Shown here: positions 1-8,524 of the stretch, piece after piece
How positions within the stretch are numbered: position 1 is the stretch's first letter
How the letters are laid out: each line of letters opens with the position of its first letter
NCBI GenBank assembly: GCA_030619885.1
Contig: JAUXAN010000014.1
Span: 1 to 51,806 of the forward strand
Length of the DNA stretch: 51,806 nt
From: a bacterium
GTDB taxonomy: Bacteria; Hydrothermota; DG-26; JAUXAN01
Direction of reading: 5' to 3'
Notes under the pieces: generated by a model
Told to the model about the DNA's origin: nothing
Database searches by the model: none
The model's input: the letters and a program-made list of their open reading frames with translations, nothing else
Program-made: the position numbers and the translations under genes

Positions 1-27
1 AACCACAGAGACTACTACTCTGTGGTT
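1..27. repeat. Short palindromic dispersed repeat
   Basis: A perfect 10-bp inverted repeat (arms 1-10 and 18-27, 7-nt loop). The text after it, reading ATCCGTGTCAACATC then GTGGTAC, recurs at about 3081-3105. It belongs to a loose family of CCGTG/CTGTGGTT-type intergenic repeats also seen near 2835-2870, 19025-19050, 29495-29530, 39000-39024 and 49960-50015. No gene is seen here. Confidence 0.6.
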
Positions 28-100
28 ATCCGTGTCAACATCCGTGGTACTTCCATATCCATACGGATCCGTAGGGACGGGTTTGCGACCGTGTTTTTTT

Positions 101-362
101 CTTGACCCCTTGAGAGAGTGTTGAAAAATCTTTTCCCATAATGAAGGCAGGGGTTTTTGGTGAGTGCAGATCCGTCGACAATCCTTGGCACAAAACTCGT
201 CACTTTGGTTAACCCTTTTAGTATGAAAGACATACGGATACTAAGCGACATTTGTAAAGTTAGGAGCAAGGGAACCAAATACCCCTACCGAAACTCATTG
301 ATGGTTTTTTCAACACTCCCCTTGAAGGAGGTATAAGGCGTGGGGTCAGATTTTTCTTGACA
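101..362 (+). repeat. Copy A of promoter-carrying dispersed repeat, interrupted by an insertion
   Basis: The outer parts match copies at 29533-29759 and 41880-41970: TTGACCCC on the left, and GGTATAAGGCGTGGGGTCAG followed by a T-run and TTGACA on the right. In the other copies TGACCCC and GGGGTCA are only 20-25 nt apart and could pair. Here they are split by about 200 nt of extra DNA. The right end forms the -35 box of the next gene. Confidence 0.6.
114..317. mobile_element. MITE-like insertion with terminal inverted repeats and target duplication
   Basis: The sequence begins with AGTGTTGAAAAA (117-128) and ends with its reverse complement (306-317). It is flanked on both sides by CCCCTTGA (106-113 and 318-325), which occurs once in the uninterrupted repeat copy at 29533. 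This is the pattern of a transposed element with a target-site duplication of 8 bp or slightly more. No transposase is encoded. An open frame on the minus strand crosses it, but its product is not recognised. Confidence 0.5.
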
Positions 363-385
363 AATCTATTGTAACCATTTATAGT
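357..385 (+). promoter_or_regulatory. Promoter of the 393 gene, leaderless type
   Basis: TTGACA at 357-362, a 17-nt spacer, and TATAGT at 380-385. Seven nucleotides then separate the -10 box from the ATG at 393, so transcription should begin at or one base before the start codon. No Shine-Dalgarno sequence fits between them. Confidence 0.65.
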
Positions 386-392
386 TATTCTA

Positions 393-1646
393 ATGAATCG
401 TATAAGAGTTGCTCTCTGTTATCTACTTTTTGTTGCAACCTCCTTGTTTGGAGAACGGATACTCATATATATGGATCTTGCCCAGACAGACCATTTGAGG
501 GCATATGGAGCAGCATACTGGGCAATAGATAATGGGTGGAGTGTAGAATGGTTTCTAAATTATAGAAGCGGTTCTTTTATGACCGATGCGTCAAAAGATA
601 TAGAGAGAGTGTGTAAACTCAAAGGGGTTTCTTATACGGTCATATCAGGCTCTGAAGTGGCACAGATTTACAGAACAATAGAAGAGAACAATATGGAAGT
701 TATCCTGCTTGAGAAACCACCCAAAATTGCCGTTTATATTCCCCCAAATAGTGAACCGTGGGATGATGCGGTTACACTTGCTCTAACATACGCTGGCATT
801 CCTTATGATAAAGTGTGGGATGAGGAAGTACTTTCAGGTAGACTGGATGAATACGACTGGCTCCATCTGCATCATGAAGATTTTACAGGACAGTATGGCA
901 AATTTTATGCGAGCCATAGAAATGCGGACTGGTATAAAAAAGAGGTAGCCACGAATGAGAGAATGGCTTCTAAACTTGGTTTCAAAAAGGTTTCTCAGTC
1001 GAAACTGATGGTGGCTAAAATGATCAAGGAGTATGTATCAAAGGGTGGTTTTCTCTTTGCGATGTGTTCTGCAACCGATACATACGAGATTGCCCTTTCA
1101 GCCGAAGGGGTGGATATTGTGCCTCAGGAATTCGATGGCGATAAGGTAGACCCGAACTGTCAGGAAAAACTCGACTTCGAACGGAGTTTTGCATTTGAAA
1201 ATTTCAAAGTGGAAGTGAATCCTTCTGTTTATGAGCACTCAAATATAGATACTTATATGGAATCCTATCGAAGGGGGTCCAATACTTACTTCACATTGTT
1301 CGACTTTTCTGCAAAATATGACCCTGTTCCAACCATGCTCACACAGAATCATGTAGCACTCATTAAAGAGTTTCTGGGGCAGTGTACAGGTTATCATAAA
1401 AAGTGTGTAAAGAGTTCGGTTGTGATAATGGCTGAGGTTGAGGGGACGAATGAGGTCAAATATATTCATGGCAACTATGGTAAAGGGACTTTCACCTATC
1501 TTGGCGGACACGACCCCGAAGACTTTGCACATCGTATAGGTGACCCACCGACAGAACTCGAACTCCATAAGAATTCACCTGGTTATAGATTGATTCTGAA
1601 CAATGTACTTTTTCCTGCTGCAAAGAAGAAGGAATTGAAAACTTGA
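393..1646 (+). CDS. Secreted protein of the family often mislabelled asparagine synthetase B
   Basis: A 417-residue protein with a hydrophobic signal peptide at residues 1-20 ending near SLFG, so probably exported. Recognisable family motifs are YMDLAQTDHLRAYG just after the signal, LHLHHEDFTG near 157-166, and GKGTFTYLGGHDPE near the C-terminus. From memory, databases call this family asparagine synthetase B. However, there is no N-terminal nucleophile cysteine (the protein starts Met-Asn) and no SGGxDS ATP-pyrophosphatase loop, so that function is not supported. The HHED and GGHDPE motifs suggest a metal- or sugar-binding fold, perhaps ThuA or glutamine-amidotransferase-like. The start is fixed by the leaderless promoter directly upstream. 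It is followed by repeats and tRNA-Leu, so it is probably monocistronic. Confidence 0.8.
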   Translation: MNRIRVALCYLLFVATSLFGERILIYMDLAQTDHLRAYGAAYWAIDNGWSVEWFLNYRSGSFMTDASKDIERVCKLKGVSYTVISGSEVAQIYRTIEENNMEVILLEKPPKIAVYIPPNSEPWDDAVTLALTYAGIPYDKVWDEEVLSGRLDEYDWLHLHHEDFTGQYGKFYASHRNADWYKKEVATNERMASKLGFKKVSQSKLMVAKMIKEYVSKGGFLFAMCSATDTYEIALSAEGVDIVPQEFDGDKVDPNCQEKLDFERSFAFENFKVEVNPSVYEHSNIDTYMESYRRGSNTYFTLFDFSAKYDPVPTMLTQNHVALIKEFLGQCTGYHKKCVKSSVVIMAEVEGTNEVKYIHGNYGKGTFTYLGGHDPEDFAHRIGDPPTELELHKNSPGYRLILNNVLFPAAKKKELKT

Positions 1647-1670
1647 ATGTAAAATTAGGGACGTTGATGA

Positions 1671-1752
1671 ACCCTGTTAGGAAGTTCATTTATAAGGTAA
1701 AAGGAAATAATTCATTAGAAGAAACTTCTGTACTCGTACTTTCTAACGGGGT
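1671..1752. repeat. Imperfect palindromic repeat (AACGGGGT family)
   Basis: The arms ACCCTGTTAGGAAGT (1671-1685) and ACTTTCTAACGGGGT (1738-1752) pair with two G-U wobbles. The loop of about 52 nt contains its own small hairpin (AGAAG AAA CTTCT). The TCTAACGGGGT arm and the following AACGC are shared with the compact palindrome at 44703-44734. It lies between the 393 gene and tRNA-Leu. Downstream at about 1800-1820 is a GTCCTGAGCGAAGCCGAAGG stretch of the kind found as dispersed repeats in many uncultured bacteria. Confidence 0.55.
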
Positions 1753-1915
1753 GAACGCAGATTCTCAGGATTTTATTAGCTACAAAGACTCGAAGCATGT
1801 CCTGAGCGAAGCCGAAGGGACACAAAGAAAAAAATATTTCTTAGTGGCTTTGCTTTGCCTTGGTGGTAAAAATTATCTGCGGTTATCTTCGAAAATCTGC
1901 GTCCAGTTTTTTATT

Positions 1916-1999
1916 GCCGAAGTGGCGGAACTGGTAGACGTGCTGGGTTCAGGGTCCAGTGTCCTTACGGGCGTAGGGGTTCGAATCCCCTCTTCGGCA
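1916..1999 (+). tRNA. tRNA-Leu, anticodon CAG
   Basis: An 84-nt cloverleaf. The acceptor stem is GCCGAAG with CTTCGGC and discriminator A. The D-arm is leucine-like with GGTAGACG, and the anticodon stem CTGGG/TCCAG encloses CAG at 1950-1952. The long class II variable arm (TGTCCTTACGGGCG) is close to that of bacterial leucine tRNAs, and the T-arm is GGGGTTCGAATCCCC. CCA is not encoded and must be added after transcription. It reads CUG codons. Confidence 0.95.
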
Positions 2000-2156
2000 T
2001 ATATTCATCTCAATGTAAATCTGAACGGTATCGTTATCCCCTCCTCTACAGGCTCCCCATCCCACCATTTCACATCTTTTCTCAGATAGTAAGTGACTTC
2101 TTAAGTCGGCAGAATATTCCCATGATGAGGCGAGTTCTGGGACAACCTTGAGATTT

Positions 2157-2681
2157 TTAAGATTGGGGGAGTACTTCCTTCAGAGTTTCGAATTTATCTT
2201 CAAACTCTTTTTTGAGATCTCCTGGAAGCAGGTTCGTCACATACTCCATTATATGCAAAACAGGGATAGCGAAGGCAGACCCTTTCAGCCAATCACTACC
2301 CTTTGGAATGAATGTGAGAATGACCAAACAGATAATGCCGAATATCAATATCCCTTTTAAAAGACCAAACAACCCACCGATGGTTCTATTTATCCAGTTC
2401 AGTTTAACGAACTTAACCAATCTCTCGATAAAAATACCAACGGTAATTATAGTGGCAGCTATTGCTATAAAAATGACGACAAAACTTGTGATTGTGGATG
2501 CCGTCTTATTATGAAGAATGGGAAGCAGTGCTTGAGCAAATTTAGCATATCCTACACCTGCCAGGACCAGTCCTGCAACGATTCCAACTATACTAAAAAT
2601 CTCTCTTACGAATCCTTTTATTATACTGTATATCATACTGAGTCCAACTATTACAAGAAAGATATAGTCTATAGTATTCAA
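2157..2681 (-). CDS. cvpA: CvpA family membrane protein
   Basis: A 174-residue integral membrane protein with four hydrophobic segments (about residues 6-26, 28-48, 62-84 and 104-126) and the typical N-terminus MNTIDYIFLVIVGLSMIYSI, all hallmarks of the CvpA (colicin V production) family. CvpA proteins sit in the inner membrane; family members have been linked to envelope homeostasis, but the biochemical role is unsettled. The start is a TTG codon 15 nt beyond the 3' end of the selenocysteine tRNA on the same strand. No promoter lies between them, so selC and cvpA are probably one transcript from the promoter at 2798-2825. Confidence 0.85.
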   Translation of the reverse strand: MNTIDYIFLVIVGLSMIYSIIKGFVREIFSIVGIVAGLVLAGVGYAKFAQALLPILHNKTASTITSFVVIFIAIAATIITVGIFIERLVKFVKLNWINRTIGGLFGLLKGILIFGIICLVILTFIPKGSDWLKGSAFAIPVLHIMEYVTNLLPGDLKKEFEDKFETLKEVLPQS

Positions 2682-2696
2682 TTCTTCACACCCTTC

Positions 2697-2791
2697 TGGC
2701 GGGAATGTGTAGGAATCGAACCTACCATCCTGATTTCTCGGGATTACTGGATTTGAAGTCCAGAGGGGTCACCAGATCCCCATCCATTCCC
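2697..2791 (-). tRNA. selC: Selenocysteine tRNA, anticodon TCA
   Basis: A 95-nt tRNA read on the minus strand. The acceptor GGGAATG pairs with CATTCCC, followed by discriminator G and an encoded CCA. The D-arm has GGGG/CCCC around TCTGGTGA. The anticodon arm CTGGACTTCAAATCCAG is the same as in E. coli tRNA-Sec as I recall it and presents TCA, which reads UGA. A long variable arm (TAATCCCGAGAAATCAGGAT) and the T-arm GTAGGTTCGATTCCTAC follow. It would be charged with serine, converted by SelA, and delivered by SelB to in-frame UGA codons. No selA, selB, selD or clear selenoprotein is in this window. Confidence 0.93.
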
Positions 2792-2797
2792 TCTATT

Positions 2798-2825
2798 ATT
2801 GTAAACCATAATCTTGTGATGTCAA
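2798..2825 (-). promoter_or_regulatory. selC promoter with start site at tRNA base 1
   Basis: On the minus strand TTGACA (2820-2825), a 16-nt spacer and TACAAT (2798-2803). Six nucleotides separate the -10 box from tRNA position 1 at 2791. Predicted transcription start therefore coincides with the mature 5' end, leaving no leader for RNase P to remove. Confidence 0.65.
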
Positions 2826-3119
2826 GAAAAAAAATAACCGCAGAGAACGCAAAGTTCACAGAGAAAAAAAACAGAATAAAAAATAATTAAAAAAGAGAAA
2901 GACATTGGGCTCGGATCTTGACAAAGTTGACATTTTTCAGACGGATTCTGTCGTACAGCTCTGTGAGGGGATATGGGAGGACACAGAGATTGTGAAGAAT
3001 AAAATTGAATCTCTTCCACAGGATCCGTATGGACTGTGTGCTCTTTGATGTCTTTGTGACTCCGTACTTTTTTCCGTGCCTATCCGTGTCAACATCAGTG
3101 GTACTCGATGTCTTTTTAC
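2826..3119. other. Intergenic region with dispersed repeat fragments
   Basis: No gene is supported. It holds fragments of repeats found elsewhere: CCGCAGAGAACGCAAAGTTC (about 2839-2858) and the CCGTGTCAACATC/GTGGTACTC block (about 3083-3107) also seen near position 30. It separates the divergent selC-cvpA and 3156 transcripts. Confidence 0.5.
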
Positions 3120-3148
3120 TTGACTTGATAAGAGATTTTATTTATTCT
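3120..3148 (+). promoter_or_regulatory. Promoter of the 3156 operon, leaderless type
   Basis: TTGACT at 3120-3125, a 17-nt spacer, TATTCT at 3143-3148, then 7 nt to the ATG at 3156. There is no Shine-Dalgarno sequence; the bases just before the start (CTTTATAAA) resemble those before the leader ORF at 41999. Confidence 0.6.
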
Positions 3149-3155
3149 TTATAAA

Positions 3156-4892
3156 ATGAAAAAAACGATTCTTCTGTTCTTTACCCTCTTCCTCATCGTT
3201 TATGTGGGGTGCAAGAAGAAAGGCGAGGAAGAACATCTACGAAAAAAGGTAGATGTTCCATCTCCTGTGAAAGTATATAAAGAAGATTTTGCCGGACTTT
3301 TTGGGTATGGACTGACTCACGATGGCCTGGTTCTGGTATCTTTAAAAGATAATAAACCATTGATAAAGATCTTTCTTGCTTTGGGTATGAAAGAGGTAGT
3401 AAAAAATGAGAAACACCTCTATGCTATCTCTTCGAATGAGAGAAAACTATTTTATGTAGATTTCAGGAAGGGGGAAAAAGTAAAAGAGATTTCACTGAAT
3501 GGGACACCAGTTCATATAATAAAAGACCCCAAAGATGGACTTTATATTTTGTTAAAAGATGGAAGAATATTGAAGATAGACGAAGATGGAAAACAGAGCG
3601 AAGTCATCTCTGTCACGCAGGATTTAGAACTCGAAGTTCTCGAAAAGGGTCTCATCTCACCGAGAGGAGATAAGATCTATGCACTAACTAAATTTAAGAA
3701 TAGAAACTTGCTCAAGGTAGTAGATATTCAAAAGAAAAAAGTGGAGAGAGAGACAATCTGTGATGAAGTAGCCGATTTTTTACTCACCCCTTTTGGAGAG
3801 AGAATATATCTTTTATTAAAAAATAGAGTTATATCACTCGACTCAAAAAATTTGGAAAAGATAGCAGAAATAAGTCTATCCGGGGTGTGCAGAAAATTTG
3901 TGAGTAACCCTGGGGGAGAAAAGATATATTGTCTTCAGACAAGACCAACCGCAATATCTGTTATTGACCGAGCACAGAATAGAGTTATGTATGAACTTTT
4001 GACTCAGGGTATACCCGAAGATATTGTATTTTCGAGAGATGGCACACATGCGTACATTATTCAGCGGACTATCGATGCACTCATATTCCTCGATGCCACA
4101 GTTGACAGTGCCTATGGAACGATTGGTCTACCACACGAGCCAAGGCGAATTTTTCTATCCCCCAAAGAAACGACACTATGGATTATCGACAAAAATATAT
4201 CAGTGGTCAATGTGGCAAGGAAAGAAATTACAGATTCCATTACTGTATCTGCCTCAATCTCTAATTTTATCCTGTGCGAAAGGGATACCATAACGATTCA
4301 ATCATCGTACATAGATACTACAGATAAAAAACCCGACACCCTCCGGGTGCTACCTCATAAAACGGAGATTGAATGCTATACAATTCAGGTTAGTTCATGT
4401 AAAGATAGGACGATAGCGGAGAAGGTCGCTTCAAAAATATTGTCGTTAGGTTATCCATCATATATCTTCACATTGCCAGAATCAGACTGGAACAGGGTAA
4501 GGGTGGGTGCATTCAAAAACTCGAAAGATGCAGAAATGATAAGTGGTAAGATAGACCGCAACCTTAATACTTCCTCGTGGATACTAAAAGCGACTATCTC
4601 TCCTTCCACTCTACCACGTATCCCTTCAGCGGGTAGAGATGTGAATGGTGATGGTTGCCCGGAGGAGATTGTCCGGCAGGGAAATAAAATATTGCTCTAT
4701 ACGATAAAGGATGGAGTCTACAGTAAATTGTGGGAGACATCTGGAGAGAGAAAAGTTTACCGTAGCACTTCAGTCTTCTATGATACGGATAAAGATGGAA
4801 CAGAAGAAATCCTCACGCCAGTAGAGGGGGGAGAGTATTCGATTATCAGTTGGGATGGAAAAAATTTTAGAGAAATATTTTCTACAAGATGA
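3156..4892 (+). CDS. Lipoprotein with beta-propeller-like, SPOR and Ca-binding-like repeat regions
   Basis: A 578-residue exported protein. Residues 1-19 form a lipoprotein-type signal ending in VGC, with Cys19 as probable lipid anchor. Residues about 40-390 show repeating beta-strand blades (for example HGLYILLKDGRI-like units and SRDGTHAYII) as in YVTN-type propellers. Residues about 405-480 match a SPOR domain, which binds denuded peptidoglycan (YTIQVSS, ASKILSLGYPSY, RVRVGAF). The C-terminus has two acidic repeats, DVNGDGCPEE and DTDKDGTEE, like FG-GAP or EF-hand-type calcium loops. It probably works at the cell wall or outer membrane. It leads an operon and overlaps ricT by 4 nt (ATGA). 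The exact role is unknown. Confidence 0.8.
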   Translation: MKKTILLFFTLFLIVYVGCKKKGEEEHLRKKVDVPSPVKVYKEDFAGLFGYGLTHDGLVLVSLKDNKPLIKIFLALGMKEVVKNEKHLYAISSNERKLFYVDFRKGEKVKEISLNGTPVHIIKDPKDGLYILLKDGRILKIDEDGKQSEVISVTQDLELEVLEKGLISPRGDKIYALTKFKNRNLLKVVDIQKKKVERETICDEVADFLLTPFGERIYLLLKNRVISLDSKNLEKIAEISLSGVCRKFVSNPGGEKIYCLQTRPTAISVIDRAQNRVMYELLTQGIPEDIVFSRDGTHAYIIQRTIDALIFLDATVDSAYGTIGLPHEPRRIFLSPKETTLWIIDKNISVVNVARKEITDSITVSASISNFILCERDTITIQSSYIDTTDKKPDTLRVLPHKTEIECYTIQVSSCKDRTIAEKVASKILSLGYPSYIFTLPESDWNRVRVGAFKNSKDAEMISGKIDRNLNTSSWILKATISPSTLPRIPSAGRDVNGDGCPEEIVRQGNKILLYTIKDGVYSKLWETSGERKVYRSTSVFYDTDKDGTEEILTPVEGGEYSIISWDGKNFREIFSTR

Positions 4893-5665
4893 ACGAAGTT
4901 ATATTTAGAAATTGGGAAAAGGGTCATTTTAAAGAACCCAATGGTATTGATATAAAAGTGGGTGATTGTGTTATCTGTAAGCTATCAAAAGGCGAAAAAA
5001 TAGGTGAGGTAGTAAGAACAGAGACAGCTGCCAAAAGAAGCAAAGGGGAAATCCTTAGAAGATGCACTGAAGCCGATATCAAAATATTTGAAGAGAATAA
5101 AAAATTTGAAGAGAGAGTCTATTCGGAATGTAAAAAAGGACTGAAAGAAATCGCCCAACCAATCAAACTTGCTTTTGTAGAATATCAGTTTGATCATCGT
5201 AAATTAACCTTCTATTTCACTGCTGCCAAGAGAATCAATTTTAAATCCATCGTGGAATACCTTTCAAAGAAGTATTCAATGAATATTGGAGTACATCAAA
5301 TAGGCGTGAGGGAGCATGCAAGACTGCACGGCGGATTGGGCCCCTGCGGGAGGGATCTATGCTGCAGAACTTTTTTGTCCAACTTTCAACCCGTCTCTAT
5401 TCGTACTGTTAAAGAACAGAACCTTTCTTTATCTATGTTGAAGATGGCAGGGGCGTGTGGAAGACTCGCCTGCTGCCTGGCGTTTGAAAGAGATTATTAT
5501 GTAGAAGAACTAAAAAAATATCCTCCGATTGGAACACCCGTTACTACAGAGAGAGGAAAAGGAGTAGTATCGACGATAGATATATTCAAGGAAAGGATAT
5601 TCATCAAGTACGAAGATGGGATTGAAGAGGGAATCAGCAAGGATGGGGTAAAAATAGGAGGATGA
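4889..5665 (+). CDS. ricT: PSP1/RicT family protein
   Basis: A 258-residue PSP1-domain protein of the RicT (YaaT) type. In Bacillus, RicT forms a complex with RicA and RicF that binds [4Fe-4S] clusters and controls RNase Y processing and phosphorelay. The diagnostic cysteine clusters are CGRDLCC (near residue 152) and CGRLACCLAFE (near 189), with GGLGPCGRD upstream of the first. The gene overlaps the previous one by ATGA and shares ATGA with metG downstream. Proximity of ricT and metG is common in bacteria and supports the call. RicA and RicF partners are not in view. Confidence 0.9.
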   Translation: MNEVIFRNWEKGHFKEPNGIDIKVGDCVICKLSKGEKIGEVVRTETAAKRSKGEILRRCTEADIKIFEENKKFEERVYSECKKGLKEIAQPIKLAFVEYQFDHRKLTFYFTAAKRINFKSIVEYLSKKYSMNIGVHQIGVREHARLHGGLGPCGRDLCCRTFLSNFQPVSIRTVKEQNLSLSMLKMAGACGRLACCLAFERDYYVEELKKYPPIGTPVTTERGKGVVSTIDIFKERIFIKYEDGIEEGISKDGVKIGG

Positions 5666-7329
5666 GATTACTGGTTACATCTGCACTCCCCTATGCAAAT
5701 GGGGATATACATCTTGGACATTTAGCAGGCGCTTACCTGCCAGCCGACATATACACTCGATACCATAGATTGAAAGGAGATGATATAATACACATCTGCG
5801 GCTCTGATGAGCATGGTGTTCCCGTTACCATCACCGCCGAACAGGTCGGTATTTCACCAGAGGTATTCACGACTAAATATTATAAGAGAATGGCTGAAAG
5901 TTTTAAGAAATTCGGAATAATCTTCGATAACTTCTCCCGTACTTCATACCCTCTCCACCATAAGACTGCACAGGATTTCTTTACAAGGATTTATGAAGCC
6001 GGCGATATTAAACCAAAAACTGTTGAACAGTTCTACTGCACAAAATGTAAGAGATTTCTTGCAGATAGATATGTGGAGGGTATCTGTCCTTACTGCAGGA
6101 GTCCCAATGCGAGGGGCGACCAGTGCGAAGCATGTGGAAAATGGCTTGAGCCTACTATTTTAATCGAGCCTAAATGCAAAATCTGTGGTGGGAATCCGAT
6201 GATTAAACGAACAAAACACTGGTTCTTCAATCTATCCAGTTATCAGAAGAAACTGGAGGGGTGGATTGGTGGAAAGAAACATTGGAAGTCGAATGTGATT
6301 ATGTTCTGCAGCGGTCTATTTCGCGAAGGGTTGAAAGAGAGGCCGATAACGAGAGACCTTAACTGGGGTGTTAGTGTTCCCATTGCAGAAGCAAAAGGAA
6401 AGGTAATATATGTCTGGTTCGAAGCACTCATAGGTTACATCTCGTCAACAAAAGAATGGGCAGAGAAGAAGGGGGATGCTAATCTGTGGAGGGATTATTG
6501 GCAAAATGAAGAGACCAAACTTGTTCAGTTTTTGGCGAAGGACAATATAGTCTTTCACGCAATCGTATGGCCAGCAATGCTTTTGGCTCATAAGGATTAT
6601 ATCCTCCCATCTGAAATTCCTGCAAACGAATTTTTGAATATAGAAGGCGAAAAATTGTCCACCTCAAGAAACTGGGCAGTGTGGCTGCCAGAATATTTAA
6701 ATGATTTTGAACCGGATCCCTTGCGGTATACACTCGCTGTAAATAATCCCGAAACTAAAGATTCAGATTTCACCTGGAAAGATTTTCAAGTTCGGAATAA
6801 TAATGAACTGGCTGATATCCTCGGAAATTTTATAAATCGCACCTTCACTTTCGTAATTAAATACTTCGACAGCAGGATACCCCCATCTCATAAATTGGAT
6901 GAAGAGGATAAGAAGTTTTTTAAAAAAATCGAGGTGTTACCAAAAACAGTAGGTGAGTTGATAGATAGATTTGAATTCAAAAAGGGGTTAAAGGAAATTA
7001 TGTCACTTGCAGGTGAAGGGAATAGGTATTTCGATTACAAAAGACCCTGGGAAACGAGGAAGAACGATGTTGAAGTAAGTGAAAAGACTATCGCACTGTG
7101 CTGCAGTTTGATAGCCACACTTGGAACAGTTCTTGAACCATACCTTCCTTTTTCTGCTAAAAAGATTCGAGAATCTCTTGGTATTGAGAAAAGTGTATGG
7201 AAAAATTCAGCGGATAATAAACTGACGGGAAAGAATGTGCGAAATCCTGGTATATTATTCAAAAAGATAGAGGATGAAGAGATCGAAAAGCAGGTTACTA
7301 AATTAAAAGAGATGAGAGCTGATGCATAA
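5662..7329 (+). CDS. metG: Methionyl-tRNA synthetase
   Basis: Class I aminoacyl-tRNA synthetase of 555 residues that attaches methionine to initiator and elongator tRNA-Met in the cytoplasm. The HIGH signature is HLGH at residues 17-20, following TSALPYANGDI. The KMSKS loop is the variant KLSTS near residue 331. A connective-peptide insertion carries four CxxC-type pairs (CTKC, CPYC, CEAC, CKIC), the four-cysteine-pair zinc form. The C-terminus is the helical anticodon-binding domain; the extra EMAP/tRNA-binding dimerisation domain found in longer MetRS is absent. The start overlaps ricT (ATGA), indicating coupled translation. Confidence 0.95.
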   Translation: MRLLVTSALPYANGDIHLGHLAGAYLPADIYTRYHRLKGDDIIHICGSDEHGVPVTITAEQVGISPEVFTTKYYKRMAESFKKFGIIFDNFSRTSYPLHHKTAQDFFTRIYEAGDIKPKTVEQFYCTKCKRFLADRYVEGICPYCRSPNARGDQCEACGKWLEPTILIEPKCKICGGNPMIKRTKHWFFNLSSYQKKLEGWIGGKKHWKSNVIMFCSGLFREGLKERPITRDLNWGVSVPIAEAKGKVIYVWFEALIGYISSTKEWAEKKGDANLWRDYWQNEETKLVQFLAKDNIVFHAIVWPAMLLAHKDYILPSEIPANEFLNIEGEKLSTSRNWAVWLPEYLNDFEPDPLRYTLAVNNPETKDSDFTWKDFQVRNNNELADILGNFINRTFTFVIKYFDSRIPPSHKLDEEDKKFFKKIEVLPKTVGELIDRFEFKKGLKEIMSLAGEGNRYFDYKRPWETRKNDVEVSEKTIALCCSLIATLGTVLEPYLPFSAKKIRESLGIEKSVWKNSADNKLTGKNVRNPGILFKKIEDEEIEKQVTKLKEMRADA

Positions 7330-7372
7330 GAGCGGGGTGAATGAAAAATTCGTGTTTATACTTTCATTATAG

Positions 7373-8344
7373 ATGAACAGAAAGTGTGTTCTATTATACT
7401 CGGGTGGGCTCGACAGCATCCTTGCCTGTAAAATCCTTTCAGAACAGGGTATAAAGATATTTGCAATAAATTTCACTACCCCATTTTTACCCAAAGCAGA
7501 TCTTCCCCCTGTTGAATTTCCTCTAAAAGTTATCAACATCGGTGAGGAATATTTAGAATTGGTCAAAAATCCAAGATATGGATATGGAAAGAATTTAAAC
7601 CCTTGCATAGACTGCAAGATAGCTATGTTTGAACGGGCTAAAGAATATATGGACGAAATAGGGGCATCGTTCATCGCTACAGGCGAAGTAGTGGGCGAGC
7701 GCCCAATGTCACAGAGAAAAGATGCGTTGAATATAATAGATAGAGATTCCGAAATGAGAGGAATTGTCGTAAGACCTTTATCGGCTAAACTATTGAAACC
7801 TACCATCCCAGAAGTGGAGGGGATTATAGATAGGAAGAAACTATTGGATATATCAGGGAGGTCGAGAAAACCTCAATTAGAGTTAGCAAAGAAATATGGA
7901 TTAAAGGACTATCCAACACCCTCTGGAGGTTGTCTTTTGACCGACCCCATATTTTCAAAAAGGATAAAGGATACAATGGATAATGATGAGTTCTCAATAG
8001 AGAAGATTTACCTTCTGAGATATGGCAGACATTTCAGGCTGAACGACGGGTGCAAGGTAGTTGTGGGAAGAAACGAAATCGAAAACAATATGCTTTTAAA
8101 CCTCTGTGCAAGAGATGACTATATTTTTCGAGTTGTAGATTATGTAGGTCCTGTAGTCATATTACTCTTTTCTACATCTATTAAAGATTCGACTATTTGC
8201 ACTGCCGCATCCTTAACAGCAAGTTACAGCAAAGGTAAAAATGAGAAGGAAATAAAGGTGGTTTTTGGAAAGAGGGGAAAAGAAAAAAAGACAATCTTTG
8301 CTAAAAAAATGGAGAGAGATAAGATAAAAGAATATATGATATAA
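7373..8344 (+). CDS. ThiI/MnmA-like tRNA thiolation enzyme
   Basis: A 323-residue protein with an adenine-nucleotide alpha-hydrolase fold: the PP-loop YSGGLDS is at residues 9-15, with a CIDCK motif near 77 and PSGGCLLTD near 182. These features fit the ThiI/MnmA-like family that adenylates tRNA uridine and transfers sulfur. The C-terminal part (from about residue 225) looks like the NFACT-R-type RNA-binding segment (VVVGRNEIENN) that accompanies this subgroup. It lies 43 nt downstream of metG, probably in the same operon, and a TATACT sequence 10 nt before the ATG could allow a second start. Substrate position on tRNA cannot be told from sequence. Confidence 0.75.
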   Translation: MNRKCVLLYSGGLDSILACKILSEQGIKIFAINFTTPFLPKADLPPVEFPLKVINIGEEYLELVKNPRYGYGKNLNPCIDCKIAMFERAKEYMDEIGASFIATGEVVGERPMSQRKDALNIIDRDSEMRGIVVRPLSAKLLKPTIPEVEGIIDRKKLLDISGRSRKPQLELAKKYGLKDYPTPSGGCLLTDPIFSKRIKDTMDNDEFSIEKIYLLRYGRHFRLNDGCKVVVGRNEIENNMLLNLCARDDYIFRVVDYVGPVVILLFSTSIKDSTICTAASLTASYSKGKNEKEIKVVFGKRGKEKKTIFAKKMERDKIKEYMI

Positions 8345-8524
8345 AGCCAAATAATGCGTGAATCCAAGAAATCCCAATGTTACCAAATCCAAAATTCAAA
8401 GTAAATCCCAATTTCCAAATCCCAAAGTTTGCTAGTATTTTAATTTGGGGTTTCTTTACGCACAATCTGGTATAAGAGGTCAAATGTCAAGCACCATTCC
8501 CGGGTTTTGTTTAAAACATTCTCT
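8345..8524. other. Convergent intergenic region with weak hairpin
   Basis: No gene. Stem AAATCCCAAA (8417-8426) with TTTGGGGTTT (8444-8453) is followed by a short T-rich stretch and may act as a weak terminator between the convergent genes. Near 8482 is the repeat phrase AAATGTCAAGCACC, also found near 11288 and, in diverged form, near 50814. Confidence 0.4.

Noticed and set aside
15-278. 87-codon minus-strand frame
   Set aside because: It runs across the boundary of the MITE-like insertion and the repeats, so a conserved gene is unlikely.
393-1646. Asparagine synthetase B function
   Set aside because: No N-terminal Cys nucleophile and no SGGxDS loop; the name seems to be a propagated misannotation of this family.
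1643-2089. 148-codon open frame
   Set aside because: It spans the palindromic repeat and the whole tRNA-Leu gene; its product has no coding character.
2511-2890. Open frames on the plus strand around 2511-2756 and 2705-2890
   Set aside because: They are antisense to selC and the start of cvpA and simply read through the tRNA.
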